The position numbers and the translations under genes are program-made. Positions 54,264-63,607 of a stretch of DNA of 64,000 nucleotides are shown one piece after another. Position 1 is the stretch's first letter, and each line of letters opens with the position of its first letter. The stretch lies in contig NZ_CP102509.1 in assembly GCF_024611995.1 (NCBI RefSeq), positions 5,518,001 to 5,582,000 of the forward strand. The letters run 5' to 3'. This DNA is from Streptomyces sp. NBC_00162. Its GTDB lineage: Bacteria > Actinomycetota > Actinomycetes > Streptomycetales > Streptomycetaceae. The notes below the pieces were generated by a model. That model searched no databases. It worked only from the letters and a program-made list of their open reading frames with translations, and was not told the origin of the DNA.

Positions 54264-56558
54264 CTACCGGAAGGACCTCAACCGGAGGCTGTTGGTCACC
54301 ACGAAGACCGATGAGAAGGCCATGGCCGCCCCCGCGATCATCGGGTTGAGCAGGCCGGCGGCCGCCAGCGGCAGGGCCGCCACGTTGTAGCCGAAGGCCC
54401 AGAACAGGTTGCCCTTGATGGTGGCCAGGGTCCGGCGGGACAGCCGGATCGCGTCCGCCGCCACCCGCAGGTCTCCCCGTACGAGGGTCAGGTCGCCCGC
54501 CTCGATGGCGGCGTCCGTGCCGGTGCCCATGGCCAGGCCCAGGTCGGCCTGGGCGAGCGCGGCCGCGTCGTTGACCCCGTCGCCGACCATCGCGACCGTA
54601 CGGCCCTCGGCCTGGAGGCGGCGTACGACGTCCACCTTGTCCTGCGGGAGCACCTCGGCGATCACCTCGTCGATGCCGACCTCGCGGGCCACCGTCTCGG
54701 CGACGGCCTTGTTGTCGCCGGTCAGCAGGACCGGTGTGAGTCCCAGGGCCCGCAGCCGGGCGACCGCCTCGGCGCTGCTCTCCTTGACCGCGTCGGCCAC
54801 GGTCAGCACCCCGCGCGCGGCGCCGTCCCAGGCCACGAGGACGGCGGTGCTGCCCGCGGCCTCGGCGGCCGACTTGGCCCGCGCGAGGGAGGCCGGCAAG
54901 GCGATCGACCAGTCGGCCAGCAGCTGTTCGCGGCCCACCAGGACGGCGTGTCCGTCGACCACGCCCTGGACGCCGAGCCCGGCGAGGCTCTCGAAGCCCT
55001 CCGGAACCGGCAGCTCGCCCACCCGTCCGGCGGCCCCCGTGGCGATGGCCCGGGCGATCGGGTGCTCGGAGGCGTGCTCCAGGGAGCCCGCGAGGCGCAG
55101 GAGTTCCTTCTCGTCGACCCCTTCGGCGGGATGCACCCCGGCCAGGGTCATCCGGCCGGTGGTGACGGTCCCGGTCTTGTCCAGGACGACGGTGTCCACG
55201 CGACGGGTGGACTCCAGCACCTCGGGACCCTTGATCAGGATGCCGAGCTGCGCGCCCCGGCCGGTGCCGACCATCAGCGCGGTCGGGGTGGCCAGGCCCA
55301 GGGCGCACGGGCAGGCGATGATCAGGACGGCCACCGCGGCGGTGAAGGCGGCGGTGGGGTTGTCGGTGATCAGCAGCCAGGTGACCCAGGTGCCGAGCGC
55401 GAGCAGCAGGACCACGGGCACGAAGACCGCGGAGATCCGGTCGGCGAGGCGCTGGACCTCGGCCTTGCCGTTCTGCGCGTCCTCGACCATCCGGGCCATC
55501 CGGGCGAGCTGGGTGTCGGAGCCGATCCGGGTGGCCTCGACGACCAGCCGGCCGGACGCGTTGACGGTGGCGCCGGTGACGGAGTCGCCGACGGAGACCT
55601 CGACCGGGACGGACTCGCCGGTGAGCATGGAGGCGTCCACGGCGGAGCTGCCCTCGACGACCGTGCCGTCGGTGGCGATCTTCTCGCCGGGGCGGACGAC
55701 GAACCGGTCGCCGACCGCGAGCGCGCTCACCGGGATGCGGATCTCCCGGCCCTCGCGCAGCAGGGCGACGTCCTTGGCACCCAGTTCCAGCAGGGCCTTG
55801 AGGGCCGCGCCCGCCTTGCGCTTCGAGCGGGCCTCCAGGTAGCGGCCGAGCAGGATGAAGCTGACGACGCCTGCCGCGACCTCCAGGTAGATGGCGGAGG
55901 AGCCGTCCGTACGGGAGATCGTGCCCCCCTGAACTGTGAAGAGGGCGAACCCGTGCCGCATGCCGGGCATGCCCGCGTGGCCGAAGAACAGGGCCCACAG
56001 GGACCAGGCGAAGGCGGCGAGGGTGCCCACCGAGACCAGGGTGTCCATGGTGGCGGCGCCGTGCCGGGCGTTCGTCCAGGCGGCCCGGTGGAAGGGGAGG
56101 GCGCCCCAGACGACGACGGGCGCGGCGAGGGTCAGCGAGAGCCACTGCCAGTTGTCGAACTGGAGGGCCGGGACCATGGCGAGCAGGACGACGGGGAGGG
56201 CGAGGCCGGCGGACACGAGCAGCCGCTGGCGCAGCGCGGCGAGCGCGGGGTCCCGTACGTCCGCCGCGGTTTCCTGGGCCTGCTCCGCTCGCGGAGCGTC
56301 GAGATCCGGTTCCGGCTCCGGCGGCGGGGGTTCCTCGGCGGTGTACCCGGTCTTCACGACGGTCGCGATGAGATCGGCGACCTGTACGTCACCCGCGTAC
56401 GAGACCTTCGCCTTCTCGGTGGCGTAGTTCACCGTGGCGGTGACCCCGTCCATCCGGTTCAGCTTCTTCTCGATGCGGGCCGCGCAGGAGGCGCAGGTCA
56501 TCCCGCCGATCGAGAGTTCGACCGCCGTTATGGGTCCGTCGTGCACTGTGCTGGTCAT
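54264..56558 (-). CDS. copA: Copper-translocating P1B-type ATPase CopA
   Basis: A 764-residue P-type ATPase that exports Cu(I) across the cell membrane. N-terminal heavy-metal domain at about 12-75 with [11 protein letters not shown]. Eight membrane helices, the transport motif [13 protein letters not shown] at about 415-427, phosphorylation site DKTGT at about 457, HP motif EHPIARAIA, and hinge GDGVND at about 659. Only one metal-binding domain. It lies 96 bp downstream of copZ on the same strand, below a CsoR-type operator. Confidence 0.96.
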   Translation of the reverse strand: MTSTVHDGPITAVELSIGGMTCASCAARIEKKLNRMDGVTATVNYATEKAKVSYAGDVQVADLIATVVKTGYTAEEPPPPEPEPDLDAPRAEQAQETAADVRDPALAALRQRLLVSAGLALPVVLLAMVPALQFDNWQWLSLTLAAPVVVWGALPFHRAAWTNARHGAATMDTLVSVGTLAAFAWSLWALFFGHAGMPGMRHGFALFTVQGGTISRTDGSSAIYLEVAAGVVSFILLGRYLEARSKRKAGAALKALLELGAKDVALLREGREIRIPVSALAVGDRFVVRPGEKIATDGTVVEGSSAVDASMLTGESVPVEVSVGDSVTGATVNASGRLVVEATRIGSDTQLARMARMVEDAQNGKAEVQRLADRISAVFVPVVLLLALGTWVTWLLITDNPTAAFTAAVAVLIIACPCALGLATPTALMVGTGRGAQLGILIKGPEVLESTRRVDTVVLDKTGTVTTGRMTLAGVHPAEGVDEKELLRLAGSLEHASEHPIARAIATGAAGRVGELPVPEGFESLAGLGVQGVVDGHAVLVGREQLLADWSIALPASLARAKSAAEAAGSTAVLVAWDGAARGVLTVADAVKESSAEAVARLRALGLTPVLLTGDNKAVAETVAREVGIDEVIAEVLPQDKVDVVRRLQAEGRTVAMVGDGVNDAAALAQADLGLAMGTGTDAAIEAGDLTLVRGDLRVAADAIRLSRRTLATIKGNLFWAFGYNVAALPLAAAGLLNPMIAGAAMAFSSVFVVTNSLRLRSFR

Positions 56559-56654
56559 CTTCCGGCTCCAGGGGGAGGGCCGGGGCGTATGGAACCAGTA
56601 TGAGCTGGCCGGCGCGCCCCGGCGGGTACTGCCGAAGGGGAGGCTCGGATCGGC

Positions 56655-56888
56655 TCAGATCCGGCCGGCGAACTCGTAGCCCGCCTCGTCCACGGCGGCG
56701 CGTACGTCCTCGTCGGCCAGCGGGGCGGCCGAGGTCACGGTGACCTCGCCGGTCGCGGCGACGGCCTTGACCGAGCGGACGCCCGGCAGGGCGGAGAGCT
56801 CGGTGGTCACCGCGCCCTCGCAGTGCCCGCAGGTCATGCCGGTCACGCGGTAGACGGTGGTGGTCTGGGTGTCCGTCTCGGCGGTCAT
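56655..56888 (-). CDS. copZ: Copper chaperone CopZ
   Basis: A 77-residue ferredoxin-like heavy-metal-associated protein. The Cu(I)-binding motif is GMTCGHC at about residues 16-22. It should carry Cu(I) to the CopA N-terminal domain. ATG 56888 follows GAGGAG by seven bases. It is the first gene of copZ-copA, 79 bp after the CsoR-type palindrome. Confidence 0.95.
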   Translation of the reverse strand: MTAETDTQTTTVYRVTGMTCGHCEGAVTTELSALPGVRSVKAVAATGEVTVTSAAPLADEDVRAAVDEAGYEFAGRI

Positions 56889-56967
56889 GTCGTTCTCCTC
56901 TTCGAGGGCGTGTGCGGTCGCCGGAAGACGGCGAGTCACTCCACCGTCCTCCCGACACTTCGAGACT

Positions 56968-56984
56968 ATACCCCTAGGGGGTAT
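56968..56984. promoter_or_regulatory. CsoR-type copper operator
   Basis: ATACCCCTAGGGGGTAT is a 17-bp inverted repeat matching the pattern of GC-rich CsoR operators (TATACCC...GGGTATA). It lies about 80 bp before copZ. Copper binding to CsoR should release it and turn on copZA. No csoR gene is present in the window. Confidence 0.85.
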
Positions 56985-57074
56985 CAATGCGAGTGTCTGC
57001 GCCCGCTCTTTGGACATGCCTGCCCGTACGGGGGAGGGGAGGCCGGTGTGCGGAGGGTCGGGCCGGGGGGCGGG

Positions 57075-57734
57075 TCAGGGGGAGTGGGGCGTGGTGACCA
57101 TCGGCTCCAGGTAGCGCAGCAGGACGGTCTTCAGCTCCGCGATGTACGCGGCGCGTTCCGTGCCCTCGTGGGCCAGGATCAGGTCCAGCGAGGCCTTGAA
57201 GATGCCCAGGATCATGTTCGAGGTGTGGGCGAGCTCGGCGGGCGTGGCCTCCGGGCAGAAGGTGTGCAGGACGCCCTCGACCCGGGTGGTGAGTCCGGAG
57301 TGCAGCTCCTCGTGTTCCTGGGTCATGGCGCCGGGGATGCCGGAGCCGTGCATGAGCGCCCAGAAGGCCGGGTTCTCGCAGTTGAAGGCGATGACCGGGT
57401 CCAGTACGGCATCCAGCAGCTCGGGCAGGGGCCGCTGGAGGTTCTCGGGCAGGAAGGCCTGTCCGTGCATCTCGTGGGCGCGCTGGAGCAGCTGGCCGCC
57501 GAGCTCGACCGCGATGGCCTCCTTGTTCGGGAAGAACTGGTAGAGCGTGCCCGGCGACACCCCGGCCTCGCGGGCGATGGCGTTGGTGCTGGCCGCTGCG
57601 TAGCCGGTACGGCAGAACACCCCGGCGGCGGCGGCCAGGAGCTGGGAGACCCGTCGCTCACCACGTGCCTGGCGGCGGCGCGGCGCGGCGGTTTCACCGC
57701 TTTGGGTTGTTTTGCCCGTGGGAGTCCCCGGCAT
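57075..57734 (-). CDS. TetR-family regulator of the MMPL transporter
   Basis: A 219-residue repressor. After a basic tail of about 25 residues, the TetR helix-turn-helix spans about 28-75 (LLAAAAGVFCRTGYAAASTNAIA, then GVSPGTLYQFFPNK). The C-terminal ligand domain contains one Cys and is of the QacR-like size. It is divergent from the MMPL gene across 132 bp, in which two matching palindromes lie. It should repress both genes until a ligand, possibly a transported compound, is present. ATG 57734 is chosen; a longer frame upstream passes through the operators. Confidence 0.92.
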   Translation of the reverse strand: MPGTPTGKTTQSGETAAPRRRQARGERRVSQLLAAAAGVFCRTGYAAASTNAIAREAGVSPGTLYQFFPNKEAIAVELGGQLLQRAHEMHGQAFLPENLQRPLPELLDAVLDPVIAFNCENPAFWALMHGSGIPGAMTQEHEELHSGLTTRVEGVLHTFCPEATPAELAHTSNMILGIFKASLDLILAHEGTERAAYIAELKTVLLRYLEPMVTTPHSP

Positions 57735-57770
57735 GTCCAATCCCTTGCTTCCCGTGGGTGATTGACAAAC

Positions 57771-57819
57771 GCGAGTGATCGCTCGCATTCTGAGGAAACG
57801 CGAGCGACTGCTCGTGTTT
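57771..57819. promoter_or_regulatory. Paired operators of the TetR/MMPL locus
   Basis: GCGAGTGATCGCTCGC (57771-57786) and AAACGCGAGCGACTGCTCGT plus GTTT (57796-57819) share CGAGYGAYYGCTCG. The second is palindromic over 24 bp. They lie in the divergent gap, one nearer each gene. Confidence 0.8.
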
Positions 57820-57866
57820 GCCAAGTCTATTCGGCCTGGCAATCACGGTGAAGGGGACACCGAGTC

Positions 57867-60122
57867 ATGTCCGAAGTCAAGAATCCGCCGTCGTCCGGGG
57901 AGAGCGGCAGGTGGACCCGGTTCGTCACGGCCCGGCCGCGGCTCTCGCTGCTGCTCGCCCTGGTGGTCACGGCACTGGCCGTGTTCGCGGGCGGCGGCGC
58001 CGCCGAACGGATGGGCAGCGGCGGCTGGGAGGACCCGGGCGCCCAGTCCACCTACGCCGCCAAGGCGCTGGAGCGCGAGTTCCCGGCCTCCCAGCCCAAT
58101 CTGCTGCTGCTCGTCGACTCCGGCCCGGGGGCCGCCGGAGTGGACGATCCCGCCGTCGCCGCCGAGGCGGAGCGGCTCACGGCGCAGCTCGCCGCCGAGC
58201 AGGGGGTCATCGGCGTCGGCTCGTACTGGCGCACGCAGCTGCCCGCCCTGCGCTCCGAGGACGGCCGGCAGGCCCTCATCGCAGCCCGGGTCCTGGGCGA
58301 CGAGAAGACCGCCACCGGGGTGCTGGACCGGATCGCCCCGCGCTTCCGGGGTGAGCACGGTCCGGTGCGGGTCTCCTTCGGCGGGCCGGTCGCGGTCCAG
58401 CGCGAGGTGACCGCCACCATCCAGGAGGACCTGCTGCGCGCCGAGGTGATCGCCCTGCCGGTCACCCTCGTCCTGCTCATCCTCGTCTTCGGCAGCGCCG
58501 TCGCCGCCCTGCTGCCCCTCGGCGTCGGCATCGTGGCCATCCTCGGCACCAATGCGGTGCTGCGCGGCCTCACCGAGTTCACCGACGTCTCCGTCTTCGC
58601 CCAGAACCTGACCACCGCGCTCGGACTCGGGCTCGCCATCGACTACGCCCTGTTCATCGTCCGCAGGTTCCGCGAGGAACTCGCCGCCGGACGGGACCCG
58701 GTGGCCGCCGTCGGAGCCACCCTGCGCACCGCCGGGCGCACCGTGCTGTTCTTGGCGCTGACCGTCGCGGTCTCGCTCTCGGCGATGCTGCTCTTCCCGA
58801 TGTACTTCCTGCGCTCCTTCGCCTATGCCGGGGTGGCGGTGGTCCTGCTCGCCGCGGCGGCCGCGCTGATCCTGCTGCCCGCGGCCCTGGTGCTGCTCGG
58901 CGAGCGGGTCAACTCCCTGGACCTGCGGCGGCTGTGGCTGCGCGGGCGCCCGGCCGGCGCCCCGGCGGAACCGGGACGGGGCTGGGCACGAGTGGCTCTT
59001 CTGGTGATGCGCCGGGCCCCGGTGTTCGCGGTGGCCACGACGGCGGGACTGCTGCTCCTCGGACTGCCCTTCCTCGGCGTGAAGTTCGGCACCGTGGACG
59101 ACCGGCAGCTGCCGAAGACCGCGGAGTCGCATGTGGTCCAGCAGCAGATCCGGGACTCCTTCCCGGGCAGCGCCGGCGGAACGGTCACCGTCCTCACCGA
59201 GGATGCGGCCGGACCCGCCGAGCTCGCCGCCTACCGGGAACACCTGGCTCTCCTGCCCGGAGTGGTCCGGGTCGACGGGCCGGTGAGCGCCGCGAACGGG
59301 GAGCGGTACGCCTACTTCTCGGTGGCCACCGAAGGCGAGGCGGTGGGGCAGCAGGCCCAGGACCTGGTCGGCGAGGTGCGGAAGGTGGACGCGGACTTCC
59401 GGACCTCCGTGACCGGAGAGGCGGCGGTCCTCGTCGACGCCCAGAAGGCGATAGCCGAGAAGCTGCCCGTGGCGCTGGCCCTGGTGGTGCTCGCCACGCT
59501 GCTGCTGGTGTTCCTGCTCACCGGCAGCCTGCTCATACCGCTCCAGGCGATCCTGCTCAACGCCCTGAGCCTGACCGCGATGTTCGGGGCGGTGGTGTGG
59601 GTCTTCCAGGAGGGCAACCTCTCCGGACTGCTCTCCTTCACCTCCACCGGCGACATCGAGACCACCCTGCCGGTGCTGATGTTCTGCATCGCCTTCGGAC
59701 TCTCCATGGACTACGGGGTGTTCCTCATATCCCGGATCAAGGAGGAGTACGACCGGACCGGGGACCACGAGGGGGCCGTGCGCACCGGCCTGGCCCGCAC
59801 CGGCGGGCTGATCACCGCGGCGGCCGTGATCCTGGCCGTGGTGATGGTGGCCATCGGCACCTCGCGGGTGACCAACACCAAGATGCTGGGGCTCGGGATC
59901 GCGTTGGCGGTGCTGATGGACGCCATGGTCGTACGCAGCCTCCTGGTCCCGGCGGTCATGAAGCTGACCGGGAAGGCCACCTGGTGGGCCCCGGGCCCGC
60001 TGCGCAGGCTCCACGAGAGGTTCGGACTGAGCGAAGGGGAGTCCCTGCCGCCGGTGGCGGAGCCGGAGCCGGAGCCGGAGCCGGACTCGGATTCGGAGAA
60101 GGTGCCTGCCGGGGCGGCCTAG
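57867..60122 (+). CDS. MMPL-family RND exporter
   Basis: A 751-residue membrane protein with two repeats, each one helix, a large external domain, and five helices (helices near 22-45, 185-360, 375-400, 515-690). Typical MMPL motifs include GLGLAIDYALFIVRRFREE near 251-269 and the repeat-two equivalent FGLSMDYGVFLISRIKEEY near 612-630, with the proton-relay Asp in each. The C-tail is a Glu/Pro run (EPEPEPEPDSDSE). Substrate could be lipid, pigment or drug. Regulated by the divergent TetR. A strong terminator follows. Confidence 0.94.
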   Translation: MSEVKNPPSSGESGRWTRFVTARPRLSLLLALVVTALAVFAGGGAAERMGSGGWEDPGAQSTYAAKALEREFPASQPNLLLLVDSGPGAAGVDDPAVAAEAERLTAQLAAEQGVIGVGSYWRTQLPALRSEDGRQALIAARVLGDEKTATGVLDRIAPRFRGEHGPVRVSFGGPVAVQREVTATIQEDLLRAEVIALPVTLVLLILVFGSAVAALLPLGVGIVAILGTNAVLRGLTEFTDVSVFAQNLTTALGLGLAIDYALFIVRRFREELAAGRDPVAAVGATLRTAGRTVLFLALTVAVSLSAMLLFPMYFLRSFAYAGVAVVLLAAAAALILLPAALVLLGERVNSLDLRRLWLRGRPAGAPAEPGRGWARVALLVMRRAPVFAVATTAGLLLLGLPFLGVKFGTVDDRQLPKTAESHVVQQQIRDSFPGSAGGTVTVLTEDAAGPAELAAYREHLALLPGVVRVDGPVSAANGERYAYFSVATEGEAVGQQAQDLVGEVRKVDADFRTSVTGEAAVLVDAQKAIAEKLPVALALVVLATLLLVFLLTGSLLIPLQAILLNALSLTAMFGAVVWVFQEGNLSGLLSFTSTGDIETTLPVLMFCIAFGLSMDYGVFLISRIKEEYDRTGDHEGAVRTGLARTGGLITAAAVILAVVMVAIGTSRVTNTKMLGLGIALAVLMDAMVVRSLLVPAVMKLTGKATWWAPGPLRRLHERFGLSEGESLPPVAEPEPEPEPDSDSEKVPAGAA

Positions 60123-60142
60123 CCAGGGGCTGAGGGGAAAGA

Positions 60143-60189
60143 CCGCGGTGCGGTACGGGGCCCCGCGTGGCCCCGTACCGCAACCGCGG
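60143..60189. terminator. Bidirectional terminator after the MMPL gene
   Basis: CCGCGGT-GCGGTACGGGG pairs with CCCCGTACCGC-A-ACCGCGG around a 10-nt loop. It lies between the convergent MMPL gene and the small helix-turn-helix gene. Confidence 0.9.
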
Positions 60190-60194
60190 GCGGG

Positions 60195-60395
60195 TCAGTC
60201 CTCGCGGCGGCCCCGGTTGCCCGGGCGTCGGGCCACCCAGGTGCGGATCGTGTCGGCGTACCAATAGGGCTTTGCGCCCTCCACATGGTCGGGTGGGGGG
60301 AGCAGGCCGTGCTTCCGGTAGGAGCGCACGGTGTCGGGCTGGACCCGGATGTGAGCAGCGATCTCCTTGTACGACCACAGCTGTCGGTCGCTCAT
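60195..60395 (-). CDS. Small helix-turn-helix protein (excisionase/MerR-like)
   Basis: A 66-residue DNA-binding protein made only of an AlpA/BldC-type winged helix: WSYKEIAAHIRVQPDTVRSY then GLLPPPDH and a basic RRPGNRGRR tail. GGAGG lies six bases before ATG 60395, so it is a real gene. It is not next to an integrase, so it is more likely a stand-alone regulator than a phage excisionase. Target unknown. Confidence 0.88.
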   Translation of the reverse strand: MSDRQLWSYKEIAAHIRVQPDTVRSYRKHGLLPPPDHVEGAKPYWYADTIRTWVARRPGNRGRRED

Positions 60396-60633
60396 GACGC
60401 ACCTCCTTGTCCACGCCGCGGGGGCCGGCCGGGAGGCCGTCGGGGGAGCCGGCGCGTGGACACTGCCGATCACTCGGGTTGTGCCCGGGGAACGACGCGA
60501 GGTGAGGGCAGGGGAGGGGCTGTCGAACGCCTGTGACGGAAAACCCGCGTAATGCGGATATGTGTGACACAAAGGCGACCCCTGTGACAGATGCGGCACA
60601 GGGGTGCACAAGTGGCTCAGCGGCAGCAGGGTT

Positions 60634-61644
60634 TCAGCGGTAGAGGGCCGGCCGCTCAACCAGCTCCACCGGGGTCCGTACGCCGCTGCGCGCGGCCGCG
60701 AGGCCCGCCTCCGAGACGGCGGCGGCCGCGTAGCCGTCCCACGCGTCCGCACCGGCCACCCCGCCCCGCGCGGCCGCGGCCACCCAGCGCCGCAGCTGCC
60801 GGTCGTAGGCGTCGGCGAAGCGCACCGTGAAGTCCTGGTCGATCTCGCCGCCCCACCGGCCCGCCGACTGCACCACCATCGCGTGACCGTCACCGATCCG
60901 GGCACTGCCGGACTCGCCGACCGCCTCGCACTGCACCTGGTAGCCGAAGCCGCAGTTGACGAAGATCTCCACGTCCACGACGGCCCCGCCCGAGGTCTCC
61001 AGCAGCACCAGCCGGGGATCGCGCAGCCCCTCGGGAGCCGCCGAGGAAGGGGTGGGGGAGAGCACGGACACCGCCGTGATCTCCTGCCCCAGCAGCCAGC
61101 GGGCCGCGTCCACCTCGTGCACCACGGAGTCGCTGATCAGCATGTCGCTGGTGAAGAAGGACGGCGAGGAGGCGTTGCGGTGCCGGCAGTGCAGGAAGAG
61201 CGGCCGCCCGATCCCGCCCGCGTCCAGCAGCTCCTTCAGCCGCTCGTACTCGGCGTCGTACCGGCGCATGAACCCCACCTGGACCAGCCGCCGCCCCAGG
61301 CGCTGCTCGGCCTCCAGGATGCGCAGCGCCCCCGCCGGGTCCGGGGTCAGCGGCTTCTCGCACAGCACGGGCAGCCCCCGTTCCAGGGCGAGCCCGATCG
61401 CCTCCTCGTGCGCGGGCCCCGGGGAGGCGATCAGTACGGCCTCCACCCCGGGCGCTGCTATCGCGGCCGCCGGGTCGGTGTGCGCACCGGCTCCGTCCAG
61501 GGCGCCGGCGACCTCCTTGACCCGGTCCCCGTCCGGGTCGGCCACCGCCACCACCCGGGCCCCGCCGACCGTCCGCCCGATCCGGCGGACGTGGTCGGCG
61601 CCCATCTTCCCCGTACCGATGACGGCGATGCCGAGCGTGCTCAT
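60634..61644 (-). CDS. iolG: Gfo/Idh/MocA oxidoreductase, probable inositol 2-dehydrogenase
   Basis: A 336-residue NAD(P)-dependent oxidoreductase. Rossmann motif GTGKMGADH is at about 10-18 and the catalytic lysine motif EKPLTPDP at about 95-102. [10 protein letters not shown] near 122 is typical of IolG. It should oxidise myo-inositol to scyllo-inosose. ATG 61644 follows a GGGAGGAAC leader. It forms a two-gene minus-strand unit with the epimerase-like gene 20 bp upstream, divergent from the kinase and iolB. Substrate is inferred from the family and neighbours. Confidence 0.88.
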   Translation of the reverse strand: MSTLGIAVIGTGKMGADHVRRIGRTVGGARVVAVADPDGDRVKEVAGALDGAGAHTDPAAAIAAPGVEAVLIASPGPAHEEAIGLALERGLPVLCEKPLTPDPAGALRILEAEQRLGRRLVQVGFMRRYDAEYERLKELLDAGGIGRPLFLHCRHRNASSPSFFTSDMLISDSVVHEVDAARWLLGQEITAVSVLSPTPSSAAPEGLRDPRLVLLETSGGAVVDVEIFVNCGFGYQVQCEAVGESGSARIGDGHAMVVQSAGRWGGEIDQDFTVRFADAYDRQLRRWVAAAARGGVAGADAWDGYAAAAVSEAGLAAARSGVRTPVELVERPALYR

Positions 61645-61664
61645 GTCGTGTTCCTCCCGGGAAG

Positions 61665-62579
61665 TCAGCGGGCGCCGCAGGAGCGCAGGTAGGCGCGGGT
61701 GCGGCGGGCGATCGGCAGCGGCCGGTCGGGCTCGCAGGGGTACATGTCCTGTTCCACGATGGCGAACAGGTCCACTCCGAGCCGCTGGGCCGCCGCCAGC
61801 ACCGGCTCCAGGGCCGGCACCCCCGACGGCGGTTCGCACATCACCCCGCGCCCCACGGCCGGACCGAAGGGCAGCTGCTCCGCGACCACTTCGGCGAGGA
61901 TCCGCGGGTCCACCTGCTTGAGATGGAGGTAGCCGATCCGCTCGGAGAAGGTCTCGATGGCCTGGACGCTGTCGCCCCCGCAGTACGCGTAGTGACCGGT
62001 GTCCAGGCAGAGGGAGACGAGGCCAGGGTCGGTGGCGTCCAGGAACCGGGCCACGTTCGAAGGTGTGTCGATGTGCGTGTCGGCATGGGGGTGGACCACG
62101 ATCCGCAGGCCGTACCGGTCCTGGACCTCCCGGCCCAGCCGCTCGGTCTGGGAGGCCAGTTCACGCCATTGCCCGGGGGTGAGGGTGCGGTCCTCCAGCA
62201 CCTCGCCCGTCTTGTCGTCCCGCCAGAAGGAGGGGATGACCACGAGATGGGCCGCGCCCATGGCCTGGGTGAGGGCCGCGATCCGCGACACGTGCTCCCA
62301 GGTGTCCTCCCACACGGCGGGCCCGTGATGGAGTCCGGTGAAGACGGTGCCGGCCGAGACCCGCAGCCCGCGCTTGGCCGTTTCCTCGGCGAGTCGCGCG
62401 GGATCGGTGGGCAGGTAGCCGTAGGGGCCGAGCTCGATCCATTCGTACCCCGCGTCGGCGACCTCGTCGAGGAAACGCTCCCAGGGAGTCTGCGCGGGGT
62501 CGTCGGGAAACCAGACACCCCAGGAGTCCGGAGCCGAACCGACGCGGATACGGGTCAACGCGGGCGGGGAGGACGTCAT
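61665..62579 (-). CDS. Sugar phosphate isomerase/epimerase (IolE/IolI-like)
   Basis: A 304-residue AP-endonuclease-2-like TIM barrel. Metal-binding motifs include [10 protein letters not shown] near 164-173, [11 protein letters not shown] near 194-204 and HLKQVDPR near 223-230. In an inositol cluster it would dehydrate scyllo-inosose (IolE) or isomerise an inosose (IolI). ATG 62579 has AAGGTGG five bases upstream; a GTG at 62588 is less likely. It is separated from the divergent kinase by 68 bp. Confidence 0.88.
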   Translation of the reverse strand: MTSSPPALTRIRVGSAPDSWGVWFPDDPAQTPWERFLDEVADAGYEWIELGPYGYLPTDPARLAEETAKRGLRVSAGTVFTGLHHGPAVWEDTWEHVSRIAALTQAMGAAHLVVIPSFWRDDKTGEVLEDRTLTPGQWRELASQTERLGREVQDRYGLRIVVHPHADTHIDTPSNVARFLDATDPGLVSLCLDTGHYAYCGGDSVQAIETFSERIGYLHLKQVDPRILAEVVAEQLPFGPAVGRGVMCEPPSGVPALEPVLAAAQRLGVDLFAIVEQDMYPCEPDRPLPIARRTRAYLRSCGAR

Positions 62580-62647
62580 AGCGGCCACCTTAGGGTGCGA
62601 GGCTCGAAGGGACGGTGAAGACGGTGGGACGAGTGGGAGGACTGACT

Positions 62648-63607
62648 GTGACCGGCGACAGGTTGGCGTTCGACCTGATCACGATGGGGCGGATCGGGGT
62701 GGATCTCTACCCGTTGACGACCGGCGTACCACTGGAGGAAGCGGACACCTTCGGCAAGTTCCTGGGCGGCTCCCCGGCGAACGTGGCCGTCGCGGCCGCC
62801 CGGCTGGGCCGACGCGTGGCGATGATCACCCGCACCGGCGCGGACCCGTTCGGCGCGTACCTGCGCTCCGAGCTGCGGGGGTTCGGGGTGGACGACCGGT
62901 GGGTGGCCGAGGTCGCCGACTACCCCACGCCGATCACCTTCTGCGAGATCTTCCCGCCCGACCGCTTCCCGCTGTACTTCTACCGGCTGCCCAAGGCCCC
63001 CGATCTGGAGATCGGGGCGGAGGACCTGGACCTGGAGGCGGTACGGGAGGCCCGCGTCTTCTGGATGACGGGCACCGGCCTGAGCGAGGAGCCGAGCCGA
63101 GCGGCCACACTGGCCGCGCTGGAGGCCCGCGCGAAGTCCGGGACCACCGTCTTCGACCTGGACTGGCGGCCGACGCTGTGGCGCGAGAAGCCCGGCCCGT
63201 ACTACGAGCGGGCGCTGGCCCTGGCGACGGTGGCCGTCGGCAACACCGAGGAGTGCGCGATCGCCACCGGCGAATCGGAGCCGTACGCGGCGGCGCGGGC
63301 ACTGCTCGCCACCGGGGTGGAACTGGCGGTGGTCAAACGGGGCCCGGAGGGCGTGCTGGCGGTCCACCGCGACGGAACGGTGGCGGAGGTCCCGCCGGTT
63401 CCCGTCCAGGTGGTCAACGGCCTCGGGGCCGGGGACGCGTTCGGCGGTGCGCTGTGCCACGGGCTGCTCGCGGGGTGGGAGCCGGAGCGGGTGATGCGGT
63501 ACGCGAACGCGGCCGGGGCGATCGTGGCTTCGCGGCTGGCGTGCTCGACGGCCATGCCGTTCTCTCACGAGGTGGAGGAGGTGCTAGGGCGTGCCGGTGG
63601 TGTCTGA
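62648..63607 (+). CDS. iolC: 5-dehydro-2-deoxygluconokinase
   Basis: A 319-residue PfkB-family sugar kinase. The substrate glycine motif GGSPANVAVAAARLG is at about 38-52 and the ATP/anion-hole signature NGLGAGDAFGGAL at about 257-269 (catalytic Asp). It phosphorylates 5-dehydro-2-deoxy-D-gluconate in inositol degradation. GTG 62648 is chosen because GGGAGG lies seven bases before it; GTG 62615 is the alternative, 11 codons upstream. Its 3' end overlaps iolB by 17 bp. Confidence 0.93.
   Translation: MTGDRLAFDLITMGRIGVDLYPLTTGVPLEEADTFGKFLGGSPANVAVAAARLGRRVAMITRTGADPFGAYLRSELRGFGVDDRWVAEVADYPTPITFCEIFPPDRFPLYFYRLPKAPDLEIGAEDLDLEAVREARVFWMTGTGLSEEPSRAATLAALEARAKSGTTVFDLDWRPTLWREKPGPYYERALALATVAVGNTEECAIATGESEPYAAARALLATGVELAVVKRGPEGVLAVHRDGTVAEVPPVPVQVVNGLGAGDAFGGALCHGLLAGWEPERVMRYANAAGAIVASRLACSTAMPFSHEVEEVLGRAGGV

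Noticed and set aside
57060..57734. TetR gene as a copper regulator for copZA
   Set aside because: It has no CsoR-like Cys-His-Cys signature, and its matching operators lie on the MMPL side, not upstream of copZ.
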